Origin: Conexibacter sp.
GTDB lineage: Bacteria; Actinomycetota; Thermoleophilia; Solirubrobacterales; 70-9
Length of the DNA stretch: 55,992 nt
Reading direction: 5' to 3'
Assembly (NCBI GenBank): GCA_018263295.1
Contig: JADFCZ010000004.1
Span: 1 to 55,992, forward strand
Part shown: one piece after another, positions 17,757 through 26,134 of the stretch
How positions within the stretch are numbered: the stretch's first letter is position 1
Layout of the letters: every line of letters begins with the position of its first letter
Made by a program: the position numbers and the translations under genes
The notes under the pieces: model-generated
What the model was told of the DNA's origin: nothing
What the model saw: only the letters and a program-made list of their open reading frames with translations
The model's database searches: none

Positions 17757-19126
17757 GCCGGAACGCCCGACTCGAGCTGTTCGGCGGCGTGCGTCAGGCC
17801 GATGCGGAGGATGTCGGTGATCTCCTCGAACAGGCCGATGTCGGCGACCAGCGGCGGCGCGATCTGGACGAAAGGCTCGGCGCGGTCGTCGAGTCGGCAG
17901 ATCATCCCGTTCTCGAACAGCTTGTCGGAGAGGACGTCCTTGAGCAGCCAGCCCGCCTCCTCCTCGGTCAGCGGCTCGCGCGTGTCCTGATCCTTGACGC
18001 ACTCGATCGCGAAGAAGTGGCCGAGGCCGCGGACGTCGCCGACGATCGGGATGTCCTTCAGGCTCTCGAGCAGCTCCAGCGCCCGCGGCTCGTTCGAGCG
18101 GACGTTGTCGAGCACGTTCTCGCGCTCCATGATCTCGATCGCCTTCAGCGCGATCGCCGATCCGACGGGGTGACCGCCGAACGTGATCCCGTGCAGGTAG
18201 TCGTTCCTGCCGGTCAGGAAGGGCTCGGCGACCTTGTCGTTCATCAGCAGCCCGCCCATCGAGAAGTGCGCTCCGGTGAGGCCCTTCGCGAAGGTGATCA
18301 TGTCCGGCTGCGAGCCGAGGCGCTGGGCGCCGAACCACTCGCCGATCCGGCCATAGGCGCAGATCACCTCGTCGGAGACCAGCAGGATCCCGTGCTTGTC
18401 GCAGATCTCGCGCACGCCGTCCCAGTAGCCGGCCGGCGGCACGATCGAGCCGCCGGCGTTCTGGACGGGCTCCATGATGATCATCGCGATCGTCTCCGGC
18501 CGCTCGAACTCGATCACGTCCTCGATCTCGGCGAGCAGCGCGCTCGTGAAGGCGGCGTCGTCGTGGCCGGCGTGGTGGCGGTAGGCGTTGGTCGAGGAGA
18601 CGTGGCGGGTCGGGACCGCCGGGGGCTCGAACGGCGTCCGGCAGACCGGGATCCCGGTGAACGAAAGGGCTCCGAGCGAGGTGCCGTGGTAGGCGTCGCG
18701 GCGGGCGATGACCTTCTTCCTCTCGTGCTCGCCGTTGGCCTGATGCCACTGGCGCGCCATCTTGTAGGCGGACTCGACCGACTCCGAGCCGCCCGACGTG
18801 AAGAACGTCCGCTCGAAGCCGTCGGGGGCGAGCTCGGCGAGCTTCGTCGCGAGGTCGATCGACGGCGGGTGGGCCGTCGTCCAGTTGGTGGTGAACGGAA
18901 GCGTCGCCATCTGCGCCGCGGCGGCGGCGCCGATCTCCTCGCCGTGGGAGTGCCCGAGGTTCGTGCAGTAGAGGCCCGAGAGGCCGTCGATGTAGCGGTT
19001 GCCCTGGTCGTCGTAGATGTGGCAGCCGTCGCCCCTGACGAGGACCGGGATGTCCTCCGCCTCGAGGGTCATGTCCGAGAAATGCAGCATCAGATGCTGC
19101 TTGGCGAGTGTCTGGAGATCTGTCAT
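17753..19126 (-). CDS. class III aminotransferase (aspartate aminotransferase superfamily)
   Basis: PLP-dependent omega-amine or omega-amino-acid transaminase of 457 aa. The PLP Asp-Glu pair is D252-E253 in LLVSDEVICAYGR, and the Schiff-base Lys is K281 in TFAKGLTGAH. The motif TSGGSESVESAYKMAR binds the cofactor phosphate. It resembles putrescine/beta-alanine-pyruvate transaminases. Given the polyamine importer in the same window, an amine substrate is plausible but unproven. It is probably leaderless: TAGACT (minus strand, 19135-19140) lies eight bases before the ATG. The third TTGAC-N6-GTCAA palindrome is just upstream. Confidence 0.92.
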   Translation of the reverse strand: MTDLQTLAKQHLMLHFSDMTLEAEDIPVLVRGDGCHIYDDQGNRYIDGLSGLYCTNLGHSHGEEIGAAAAAQMATLPFTTNWTTAHPPSIDLATKLAELAPDGFERTFFTSGGSESVESAYKMARQWHQANGEHERKKVIARRDAYHGTSLGALSFTGIPVCRTPFEPPAVPTRHVSSTNAYRHHAGHDDAAFTSALLAEIEDVIEFERPETIAMIIMEPVQNAGGSIVPPAGYWDGVREICDKHGILLVSDEVICAYGRIGEWFGAQRLGSQPDMITFAKGLTGAHFSMGGLLMNDKVAEPFLTGRNDYLHGITFGGHPVGSAIALKAIEIMERENVLDNVRSNEPRALELLESLKDIPIVGDVRGLGHFFAIECVKDQDTREPLTEEEAGWLLKDVLSDKLFENGMICRLDDRAEPFVQIAPPLVADIGLFEEITDILRIGLTHAAEQLESGVPA

Positions 19127-19134
19127 CGCGGGGG

Positions 19135-19140
19135 AGTCTA
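19135..19140 (-). promoter_or_regulatory. -10 element of the aminotransferase gene
   Basis: TAGACT eight bases before ATG 19126, so transcription should begin at or next to the start codon (leaderless). Confidence 0.5.
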
Positions 19141-19159
19141 GGGGCTCGAGGGGCGGCTG

Positions 19160-19175
19160 TTGACCTTGTAGTCAA
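19160..19175. promoter_or_regulatory. candidate TetR-type operator, copy 3
   Basis: TTGAC-CTTGTA-GTCAA between the divergent aminotransferase and third flavoprotein. It shares an identical 18-mer with copy 2. It lies about 20 bases upstream of both inferred -10 elements, so a bound repressor would cover the -35 regions of both genes. Confidence 0.7.
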
Positions 19176-19188
19176 TTGTACGATCTGT

Positions 19189-19194
19189 TAGCTT
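19189..19194 (+). promoter_or_regulatory. -10 element of the third flavoprotein
   Basis: TAGCTT seven bases before ATG 19202, predicting a leaderless transcript. The operator overlaps the -35 position. Confidence 0.5.
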
Positions 19195-19201
19195 TCCGCA
19201 G

Positions 19202-20905
19202 ATGGAGAGCACAGGGAGCACCACCGCGTCCGCGTCCGCCTCGACCAACGGGAACGCCCCCGCCACGGCGAGCGGAGGTGGGAACTGGGACGCGATCGTG
19301 GTCGGCGGCGGCCACAACGGCCTCACCACCGGCGCTTATCTCGCCCACGCCGGGCTGCGCACCCTGATCCTCGAGCGGCGCCCGATCCTCGGCGGCGCCT
19401 GCGTCACCGAGGAGGTCTGGCCCGGAGCCCGCGTCTCCCGCTGCTCCTACGTCGTCTCGATGCTGCAGCCGAAGGTCGTGGCCGACCTCGAGCTCAAGCG
19501 CTACGGCTACAAGGCCTACCCGCTCGATCCCGCCTACGCGGCGATGACCCCCGAGGGGCCGATCATCTTCCACGACGACGTCGTCAAGACCCAGGAGTCG
19601 ATCGCCCGCTTCAGCAAGAAGGACGCCGAGGCGTACGGCAAGTTCGAGGAGCTGCTGTTCATGGCGGCCGACTTCGTCCGGCCGATGATGATCCGCAACC
19701 CCCCGGCCCCCGGGTCGAAGGCCCCCGCCGACGTCGCCGGCCTGCTCAAGGAGGCCGGCCGGATCGCCGGCATGTCGCAGCGCGACGTCCAGCAGCTGAT
19801 CCGGATCTTCACGATGTCGGTCGGCGACTGGCTCGACAGCCTCTTCGAGAACGACTACCTGAAGGGCTCGATCGCCTCGACCGGCGTCGTCGGCGTCTGG
19901 GCCGGCCCCTACTCCCCCGGCACCGCCTACAACCTCCTGCATCACGCGCTCGGCGAGCTCGACGGCCAGGTCGGCTCCTGGGGCCAGGTCGTCGGCGGGA
20001 TGGGCGCGATCAGCGAGGCGATCGCCGCGAGCGCGCGCTCCGCCGGCGCCGAGATCAGGACCGACGCCGAGGTCGTCAGCATCGACTCCGCCGGCGGCCG
20101 CGTCATCGGCGTTACGCTCGCCGACGGCACCGTCCACCGGGCCCCGATCGTCGCCTCGGGCGCGCATCCGAAGACCACGATCCTCGACCTCGCCGGCGGC
20201 GAGAACTTCCCGGACGAGATCCGCGAGGACATGGAGGCCTACCGGACCCGCGGGGCGTCGGTGAAGATCAACATGGTCCTCTCCGAGGCTCCCGTCTACG
20301 AGGGCCTCAGCGAGGAGGACTCCAGGCACCTGCTCACGGCCGGCGTCAACTGGTGCCCCTCGCTCGACTACCTCGAACGTGCCTGGCAGGACGCGGTCCG
20401 CGGCGTCCCCGCCGAGAACCCCTACGTCGAGATGGAGGTCCCCTCCTCGGTCGATCCGTCCCTGACCGACGACGACCGCTGGATCGCGACGATGTTCACC
20501 CAGTACGGCCCGACCGAGCACGAGCAGTGGCCGGAGGGCTCCCGCGAGAAGTACGCCGACACCTGCGTCAGCAGCATCGGCCAGTTCGCCACCAACCTCG
20601 AGGGGTCCATCCTCGAGCGCGAGGTACTGGCCCCGCCCGACCTCGAGGACATCTTCGGACTCGTCGACGGCTCGATCTTCCAGGGCGAGCAGGACATCGC
20701 GCAGATGGCCTTCATGAGGCCGACCCCGGGCCTGGCGAAGTACTCGACGCCGTTGCACGGTCTCTACCTCTGCGGTGCCGGCACCCATCCCGGCGGCGGC
20801 GTCATGGCCGCATCCGGCCACAACGCGGCACAGCGGATCCTCAAGGACCGCCGCCGCGAGGGCGGCCTGCGGGGCCGCCTCGCCCGGCGCAGGGCGACGG
20901 CCTGA
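19202..20905 (+). CDS. PYROXD2-like FAD oxidoreductase (third copy)
   Basis: A 567-aa flavoprotein. After a low-complexity Ser/Ala-rich N-terminus of about 28 residues comes AIVVGGGHNGLTTGAYLAHAG and LERRPILGGACVTEE. The C-terminus has LYLCGAGTHPGGGVMAASGHN. It is a more diverged relative of the tandem pair at 9786-13087, so this window holds three members of one flavoprotein family. It is divergent from the aminotransferase under the same palindrome. By context it may oxidise the amine or acyl intermediate handled by its neighbours; the chemistry is unknown. A GC hairpin follows the stop. Confidence 0.9.
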   Translation: MESTGSTTASASASTNGNAPATASGGGNWDAIVVGGGHNGLTTGAYLAHAGLRTLILERRPILGGACVTEEVWPGARVSRCSYVVSMLQPKVVADLELKRYGYKAYPLDPAYAAMTPEGPIIFHDDVVKTQESIARFSKKDAEAYGKFEELLFMAADFVRPMMIRNPPAPGSKAPADVAGLLKEAGRIAGMSQRDVQQLIRIFTMSVGDWLDSLFENDYLKGSIASTGVVGVWAGPYSPGTAYNLLHHALGELDGQVGSWGQVVGGMGAISEAIAASARSAGAEIRTDAEVVSIDSAGGRVIGVTLADGTVHRAPIVASGAHPKTTILDLAGGENFPDEIREDMEAYRTRGASVKINMVLSEAPVYEGLSEEDSRHLLTAGVNWCPSLDYLERAWQDAVRGVPAENPYVEMEVPSSVDPSLTDDDRWIATMFTQYGPTEHEQWPEGSREKYADTCVSSIGQFATNLEGSILEREVLAPPDLEDIFGLVDGSIFQGEQDIAQMAFMRPTPGLAKYSTPLHGLYLCGAGTHPGGGVMAASGHNAAQRILKDRRREGGLRGRLARRRATA

Positions 20906-20909
20906 GTCC

Positions 20910-20926
20910 CCCGCGCCGGGCGCGGG
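20910..20926 (+). terminator. GC hairpin after flavoprotein gene
   Basis: CCCGCGC/GCGCGGG perfect 7-base stem with a 3-base loop, four bases after the stop. There is no T-run, as is common for hairpins in GC-rich actinobacteria. Confidence 0.5.
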
Positions 20927-20932
20927 CGGCGC

Positions 20933-20938
20933 TACCCT
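20933..20938 (+). promoter_or_regulatory. -10 element, leaderless
   Basis: TACCCT six bases before GTG 20945. The same TACCCT-N6-start arrangement occurs at 28409 and 40191. Confidence 0.5.
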
Positions 20939-20944
20939 GAACGG

Positions 20945-21400
20945 GTGCTGCCGTTCGCAATCAGCAACGGCGAGGTGATCATCGTCGTCGTCCTCCTGGT
21001 CGCTCCGATCGCCGCGATCGCGTTCGCGGGCTCGGGCGCCGTCTACCGGGAGATCGGCAAGGGAGCCTTCGCGATGGACCACGACCACGGCCGGCCCGGT
21101 TCCGACCTCGGCACGACGATGACCCGGGCCGCTCGCGAAGCCGAGATCCGCCAGATGCTCGAGGCGAAGGCGTTCCGCCAGATCGAACGCGGTGAAACGC
21201 CGATCGACATCGAGGCCGAGCTGAAGCGGCTGACCGCGCCCGCGGCCGTCGAGCTGAAGGCCGATCCCGCCCTCGTCGCCGAGGTTCGCCAGCTCGTCGA
21301 GGCACGCAACCGCCGCCGGGCCCGCCAGGGCAAGGAGCCGCTCGACGTCGACGCCGAGGTCAGGCGCCAGTTGACGGATCTGGAATCTCTCGGTCAATAG
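20945..21400 (+). CDS. small membrane-anchored hypothetical protein
   Basis: 151 aa, not recognised as a named family. One N-terminal membrane span (about residues 9-33, EVIIVVVLLVAPIAAIAFAG) is followed by a highly charged alpha-helical part. That part has two similar segments: IERGETPIDIEAELKRLTAP and RQGKEPLDVDAEVRRQLTDL, about 60 residues apart. The repeat suggests an internally duplicated helical module. The GTG start lacks a Shine-Dalgarno and has TACCCT six bases upstream, so it is probably leaderless. The acidic protein gene follows 29 bases later. Confidence 0.75.
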   Translation: MLPFAISNGEVIIVVVLLVAPIAAIAFAGSGAVYREIGKGAFAMDHDHGRPGSDLGTTMTRAAREAEIRQMLEAKAFRQIERGETPIDIEAELKRLTAPAAVELKADPALVAEVRQLVEARNRRRARQGKEPLDVDAEVRRQLTDLESLGQ

Positions 21401-21429
21401 CCGTCCGCTCGGGTATAAAGCGCAGGCAC

Positions 21430-21764
21430 GTGGCCGATATCGGCGACATCTACGAGCTCGACCAGCTCGCCGTCCAGCCGGGCACCTACGTCAACCCTCA
21501 GACCGAGGTGGTGATCATCGTCGAGGACTCGGCGACGGTCGACCAGGAGGTCTTCGAGGAGGAGGTGACCGAGGGGACCGAGTGGGTCCGGGTCTCCGAC
21601 GAGGTCCCGGTCGACGAGACGCTTCTCGAGGAGGCGCTCGAGGAGTTCCACAGCCGCCGCCATCCCGGCGCCGCCTCGCAGGCGACGAGCATCGCGGTCG
21701 ACGACGCGCTCGACGAGGACGACGATCCCGAGCTCGAGCCGGACCCCGACCTCGAGGACGAGTA

Positions 21765-21765
<1 letters not shown>
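21430..21765 (+). CDS. acidic hypothetical protein
   Basis: 111 aa, unrecognised. Strongly acidic: the last 20 residues are nearly all Asp/Glu/Pro/Leu (DEDDDPELEPDPDLEDE). There is no signal peptide or membrane span. GTG start, with TATAAA 10 bases upstream at 21414-21419 as a likely -10. The last base of its TAG stop is the first base of the peroxiredoxin GTG start (TAGTG), so the two genes are coupled. A role alongside the peroxiredoxin is possible but unknown. Confidence 0.7.
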
Positions 21766-22244
<479 letters not shown>

Positions 22245-22391
22245 ACCCTCGACGGCATTTGCATCCAGCCGGTCGCTGGTCATTCTGTCCAAGTGACTTG
22301 ACACAGGAAGAGCGAGTGAGGAGAGTGCTCGCAAGTCGGGTCTGCCCCTGCCGGGCATCCCCGTTTCCTAATTCGAGGGGAGGGAGCTCTG

Positions 22392-22982
22392 ATGAGGTTC
22401 TCCAGCGGCTACCGGTATGTACCGGCTGTCCTGTTCGCATCCTTGGCGCTCGTATTCGTGGCCGTCGGCGGCGCGGTCGCCGGGCCCGAGGCGCTGAACA
22501 AGATCACCAAGTCCAAGGTCAAGTCGATCGCCAAGAAGCAGGCGAACAAGCAGATCAAGGCGAAGGCGCCGGGCCTGTCCGTCGCCAATGCGGACACGGT
22601 CGACGGCAACCAGGTCGTGCAGATCGATTTCCGTCCGGCCGGTGCCGCCAACGAGGTGATCCTCGACCTGAACGGCCTGCAGATGCGAGCGGACTGCAAC
22701 GGTACGAATGACACGATCACGGCTGAGACGACCGTCGCCAACAGCGAGATCTACTTCAACACGGTTCGTGCCGGATTGAGCGAGACCTCAGGCAATGACG
22801 ACGACTTCAATCCCGGGGATTCGTTGAACCTGCACCCCGGCCAGACGAGTCGGGAGCTAGTCGGTCAGGTCCGCTACGTCTCCGGCACCGGTGACAGCGT
22901 CGTCGTGCAGTGGGGCTCGGGGAGCGACATTCCCGGTGTCACCTGCCTGACCTTCGGCTACGCGATCGGGAACGGAGGCTGA
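22392..22982 (+). CDS. secreted hypothetical protein
   Basis: 196 aa with an N-terminal signal sequence (VPAVLFASLALVFVAVGGAVAG). A Lys-rich stretch follows (residues 36-58: KITKSKVKSIAKKQANKQIKAK), then a beta-rich domain with two cysteines. The pattern of a signal peptide plus a KI(T/K)xxxVK-type segment is common in secreted proteins of Thermoleophilia (family recall). There is a good ribosome binding site (GGGAGGGAG) upstream. It stands alone between a peroxiredoxin and a convergent RCC1-like gene. TTGACA at 22298-22303 may be a -35. The function is unknown. Confidence 0.8.
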   Translation: MRFSSGYRYVPAVLFASLALVFVAVGGAVAGPEALNKITKSKVKSIAKKQANKQIKAKAPGLSVANADTVDGNQVVQIDFRPAGAANEVILDLNGLQMRADCNGTNDTITAETTVANSEIYFNTVRAGLSETSGNDDDFNPGDSLNLHPGQTSRELVGQVRYVSGTGDSVVVQWGSGSDIPGVTCLTFGYAIGNGG

Positions 22983-23015
22983 AACGACGCCGAAGGGGTG
23001 ACGAGAGCGCTTGTG

Positions 23016-23041
23016 AGCGGCCCGGGCATCTGGGCCGCTCG
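23016..23041 (+). terminator. hairpin after secreted protein gene
   Basis: Perfect 9-base stem GAGCGGCCC/GGGCCGCTC with an 8-base loop, 34 bases after the stop; no T-run follows. Confidence 0.6.
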
Positions 23042-23227
23042 CGGTTTCAGCGGCTAGGCGAGGGCGCCGCCGGCGAGGCGGCGATCACCGCTTGATCGAC
23101 GACCACCACGAAACCCCGTGGCGGTTGCGCGCATGCGCCTCTCACACCCCGTAAGAACTCAGGACCCTGATGGCGGTATGCGCATCGGGGTCCCCGGATC
23201 CTCCGGCGGAGCGCTTCGATATCGCCC
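23042..23227. other. convergent intergenic region
   Basis: Between the ends of the secreted protein gene and the RCC1-like gene. I see no gene, RNA or repeat here. Short open frames look like extensions of shadows. Confidence 0.4.
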
Positions 23228-25042
23228 TCAGTGGTGGAGGCGGTGCGCGGAGAGCGGCTGTCTCGCAAGGGCCCCCCAGCACCAGACCCGGCGCGAGGTG
23301 ACGACGCCGCAGGCGAATCCGTCGTCATAGCCGGAACTGGCAGCGCTGACCGACTCGAACCTGCCGGCCGGCGGAGTCGCTTCGCCCCCGTACTCGTCGT
23401 CGCCCCAGCAGGCGACCGTGCCCGCGCGCCGGATCGCGCAGGCGTGGCCGAGACCGGCGCTGACTTGCTTGAAGCGGCCCGCGGGCGGACCGATCGGATC
23501 ACCCGGCGGCTCATTACATTCGTCGTCGCACCAGCCGGAGAAGTTCGTGCCCCAGCAGGCGATCTCGCCATCGCGCGCGCCGCCGCGCCGGATCGCACAG
23601 CTCTGGCCGCGGGCCGAGCTCACTGATGTGAACCTGCCGGCGGGCGCGGTTGCCTGGCCGAAGAGGTCGTAACCCCAGCAGGCGATCGAATTGTCGGCTC
23701 GGAGCGCGCAGGTGTGGCCGCCGCCGGCGCTCACCGATCTGAACCTGCCCGGCGGCGGGCTTGCCTGGCCGTAAGAATCGTTGCCCCAACAGGCGATCGA
23801 CTTGTTGGTTCGGAGCGCGCAGATGTGGTCGCCGCCCGCGCTCACCGCTTTGAACTTGCCGGATGGCAGGTTTCTCCGGCCCTCGGAAACATCGCCCCAG
23901 CAGGCGATCGACCGATCCTTGCGAATCGCGCACGTGTGGTCGCCGCCGGCGCTCACCGATCTGAACCTGCCCGGCGGCGGGCTTGCCTGGCCGTAGTAGT
24001 CGTCGCCCCAACAGACGATCGACTTATCGGTTTGGACCCCGCAGATATGGCCGTTGCCGGTACTGACCGACCTGTAAGTGCCGACGGGTGGGTTCGCCTG
24101 GCCGTTGTAGTCGTCGCCCCAACAGGCGATCGAATCGTCGCTGCGGATCGCGCACGTGTGGCGGCCGCCCACAGCCACCGACCGGAAGTGGCCGCCCGGT
24201 GGATTCGCCCCTCCGTACTCGTCGTCGCCCCAGCACGCGACCGACCCGTTCGTGCGGATTGCGCAGCTGTGGCCGCCCGCGCTGAGCAACCTGTACCTGC
24301 CGGCCTTCGGCGTCATTTCGCCGTCGAAGCCTTTGCGCCAGCACCTGATCGAGCCGTTAGAGCGGATCGCGCAGGTGCGGTTGCCGCCGGCGCTCACCGA
24401 TTTGAAGCTACCGGTCAGGTTCGCCTGACCATCGTAGCCCGCGCCCCAGCACACGATCGAGTCGTCCGTGCGGATTGCGCAGGTGTGGTTGCCTCCGGCG
24501 CTCACCGATTTGAAGCTTCCGGCCGGCTCGGTTGCCTGGCCTAGGTAGTCGTCTCCCCAACAGGCGATCGATTCGTCCGAGCGGATTGCGCAAGTGTGGT
24601 CGCCGCCGGCGCTAACCGATTCGAAGCTTCCGGCGGGCGGATTCGCTCGTCCGTTGCCTCCCCAGCCCCAGCACGCGACCGATCCGTTGGTGCGAATCGC
24701 GCAGGCATGAACGTCGCCAGCATCCAGCGAGAGGAATCGGCCGGCGGGAGGACTCACCGCATCTTGGTAACCATCGCCCCAGCAGGCGATAGTGCGGTCG
24801 GCCCGGATCGCGCAGGTGAAGCGATTTCCGGCGCTGATGCGACCGGCGTCGCCGGCCCTGCCTGGCCTGGACGAGACTGCGACCTCGTCGCTAACCGACT
24901 GGCCCGCGACCGCCGCCTCGGTCCCCGCCCCCGTCCCGAAGCTGACGCCGGGCGCCAGCGACGAGGCGACAATGAGAGCCGCAGCGACCACGACCATAGA
25001 GAAGGCCCTAGCGGTGCGCCCATGTCTCCCACCGCCGTGCAA
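23228..25042 (-). CDS. secreted RCC1-like beta-propeller repeat protein
   Basis: 604 aa. A positively charged N-terminus and hydrophobic segment (MVVVAAALIVASSLAPG) form a signal peptide. The rest is a tandem array of about 14 units of roughly 37 residues, consensus GRFxSVSAGGxHTCAIRxDxSIACWGDDxxGQAxPPA. Each unit has a Cys pair about 10 residues apart. These are short RCC1/ATS1-type repeats, so a large propeller stabilised by disulfides is likely. The start is TTG 25042, with TAGGAT eight bases upstream; ATG 24997 would remove the basic region. The last unit is irregular, and unit 12 carries an insertion with two extra cysteines. It probably acts in surface or extracellular binding. Confidence 0.88.
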   Translation of the reverse strand: MHGGGRHGRTARAFSMVVVAAALIVASSLAPGVSFGTGAGTEAAVAGQSVSDEVAVSSRPGRAGDAGRISAGNRFTCAIRADRTIACWGDGYQDAVSPPAGRFLSLDAGDVHACAIRTNGSVACWGWGGNGRANPPAGSFESVSAGGDHTCAIRSDESIACWGDDYLGQATEPAGSFKSVSAGGNHTCAIRTDDSIVCWGAGYDGQANLTGSFKSVSAGGNRTCAIRSNGSIRCWRKGFDGEMTPKAGRYRLLSAGGHSCAIRTNGSVACWGDDEYGGANPPGGHFRSVAVGGRHTCAIRSDDSIACWGDDYNGQANPPVGTYRSVSTGNGHICGVQTDKSIVCWGDDYYGQASPPPGRFRSVSAGGDHTCAIRKDRSIACWGDVSEGRRNLPSGKFKAVSAGGDHICALRTNKSIACWGNDSYGQASPPPGRFRSVSAGGGHTCALRADNSIACWGYDLFGQATAPAGRFTSVSSARGQSCAIRRGGARDGEIACWGTNFSGWCDDECNEPPGDPIGPPAGRFKQVSAGLGHACAIRRAGTVACWGDDEYGGEATPPAGRFESVSAASSGYDDGFACGVVTSRRVWCWGALARQPLSAHRLHH

Positions 25043-25127
25043 GGTCTCGGATCCTAACCGCCGCGCTCGGCCAGCGTCGCAGGTGCCATCGACGACCTTG
25101 TACCTCGACGCTCTCCGAGCCCGCGAC

Positions 25128-26126
25128 CTAGGCCGTCGCGAGCACGTAGGCGAGGAACGCTCCGAACAACGCCGCCCAGGTCGTGACCGGGAGCAGCTCG
25201 AAGCGGCCGCGCGTGCGGAGGGTGAAGTAGGCGAGGGCGCCGCCGGCGAGGCCGAGGCCCGCGGAGACGACGGCGAAGCGGTCGAGCTCCCAGCCGGTCA
25301 GCGCGAGGCCGAAGGCGATCGGGATCGTCGATTGGAAGACCATCGCCCCGGTGATGTTCCCGAGCGCAAGGCTGTCCTTGCCCTCCCGGATCCAGAAGAA
25401 GCTGTTGATCTTCTCCGGCAGCTCGGTGGCGAGCGGAGCGAGGATCAGCGAGAGGACGAGCGCCTCGACGCCGAGCGACTCGGCGACGTGGATCATCTCC
25501 TCGACGAACAGGTGGGCGCCGCCGACGATGGCCGCGAGGCCGACGGCGAGCTGGAGCGCGATCAGCTTCGTCGGCGGCTGGTCGTCGTCGCCGCGGTCCA
25601 TGTAGAGACGGCCGATCGTCTCGGCCTCCTGGACCTCGCCGCCGGAGCGCAGCGTCGCCCGGACGTAGAACAGGTAGGAGGCGAAGAACACGACCGCGAG
25701 CGGGATGTGGAGGGCGTCGGGCAACGCGACCCCGGCGAGCAGGCCCGCCCCGAAGAAGACGAGGAAGAAGATCAGGTCGCGGTCGAGCGTCTCGATGTCG
25801 GCCTTGAGCGCGAGCCCCTGTTCGCGGCGCCGCTGGAAGATGAAAGCCGACGTCCCGACGAGGGCCATCGCCAGCGTCGCCAGCAGGAACGGCGCACCGA
25901 TGATCGCTCCGATGGCGACGTCCTCGGACCCCTCCGCGCCGCCGATGATCGCGACGATCGGGATCAGGGTCTCCGGCATCGCCGTGCCGACCGCGGCGAG
26001 GATGCTCCCGGTGGCGCCCTGGCCGATGTCGAGGCGGTGGCCGAGCCACTCGACGGCGTTCGTGAACACCAGTGCGCCCGCGAGGATGATCGCGAAGCTG
26101 ATGGCGAGGAGAATGGCGGCGCCCAT
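25128..26126 (-). CDS. sodium/calcium exchanger family membrane protein
   Basis: 332 aa with about ten membrane spans in two halves. The two alpha-repeats carry the ion-binding acidic residues: GTAMPETLIPIVA in the first half and APLATELPEKINSFFW in the second. A hydrophilic loop around residues 160-195 separates the halves. ATG 26126 follows the Cax gene by eight bases. The open frame continues upstream for another 1.16 kb, but that is a shadow of cax. It is the last gene of a lipoprotein-Cax-exchanger operon and is predicted to export Ca2+ or a related cation. Confidence 0.88.
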   Translation of the reverse strand: MGAAILLAISFAIILAGALVFTNAVEWLGHRLDIGQGATGSILAAVGTAMPETLIPIVAIIGGAEGSEDVAIGAIIGAPFLLATLAMALVGTSAFIFQRRREQGLALKADIETLDRDLIFFLVFFGAGLLAGVALPDALHIPLAVVFFASYLFYVRATLRSGGEVQEAETIGRLYMDRGDDDQPPTKLIALQLAVGLAAIVGGAHLFVEEMIHVAESLGVEALVLSLILAPLATELPEKINSFFWIREGKDSLALGNITGAMVFQSTIPIAFGLALTGWELDRFAVVSAGLGLAGGALAYFTLRTRGRFELLPVTTWAALFGAFLAYVLATA

Positions 26127-26134
26127 GAGACCTG

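Noticed and set aside
23228-25042. Possible CRISPR or DNA satellite from regular repeats
   Set aside because: The period is about 110 bases, in frame with a protein repeat, and the units are diverged and without spacers; explained by RCC1-like repeats. The same applies to the RTX-like repeats at 42452-43321.
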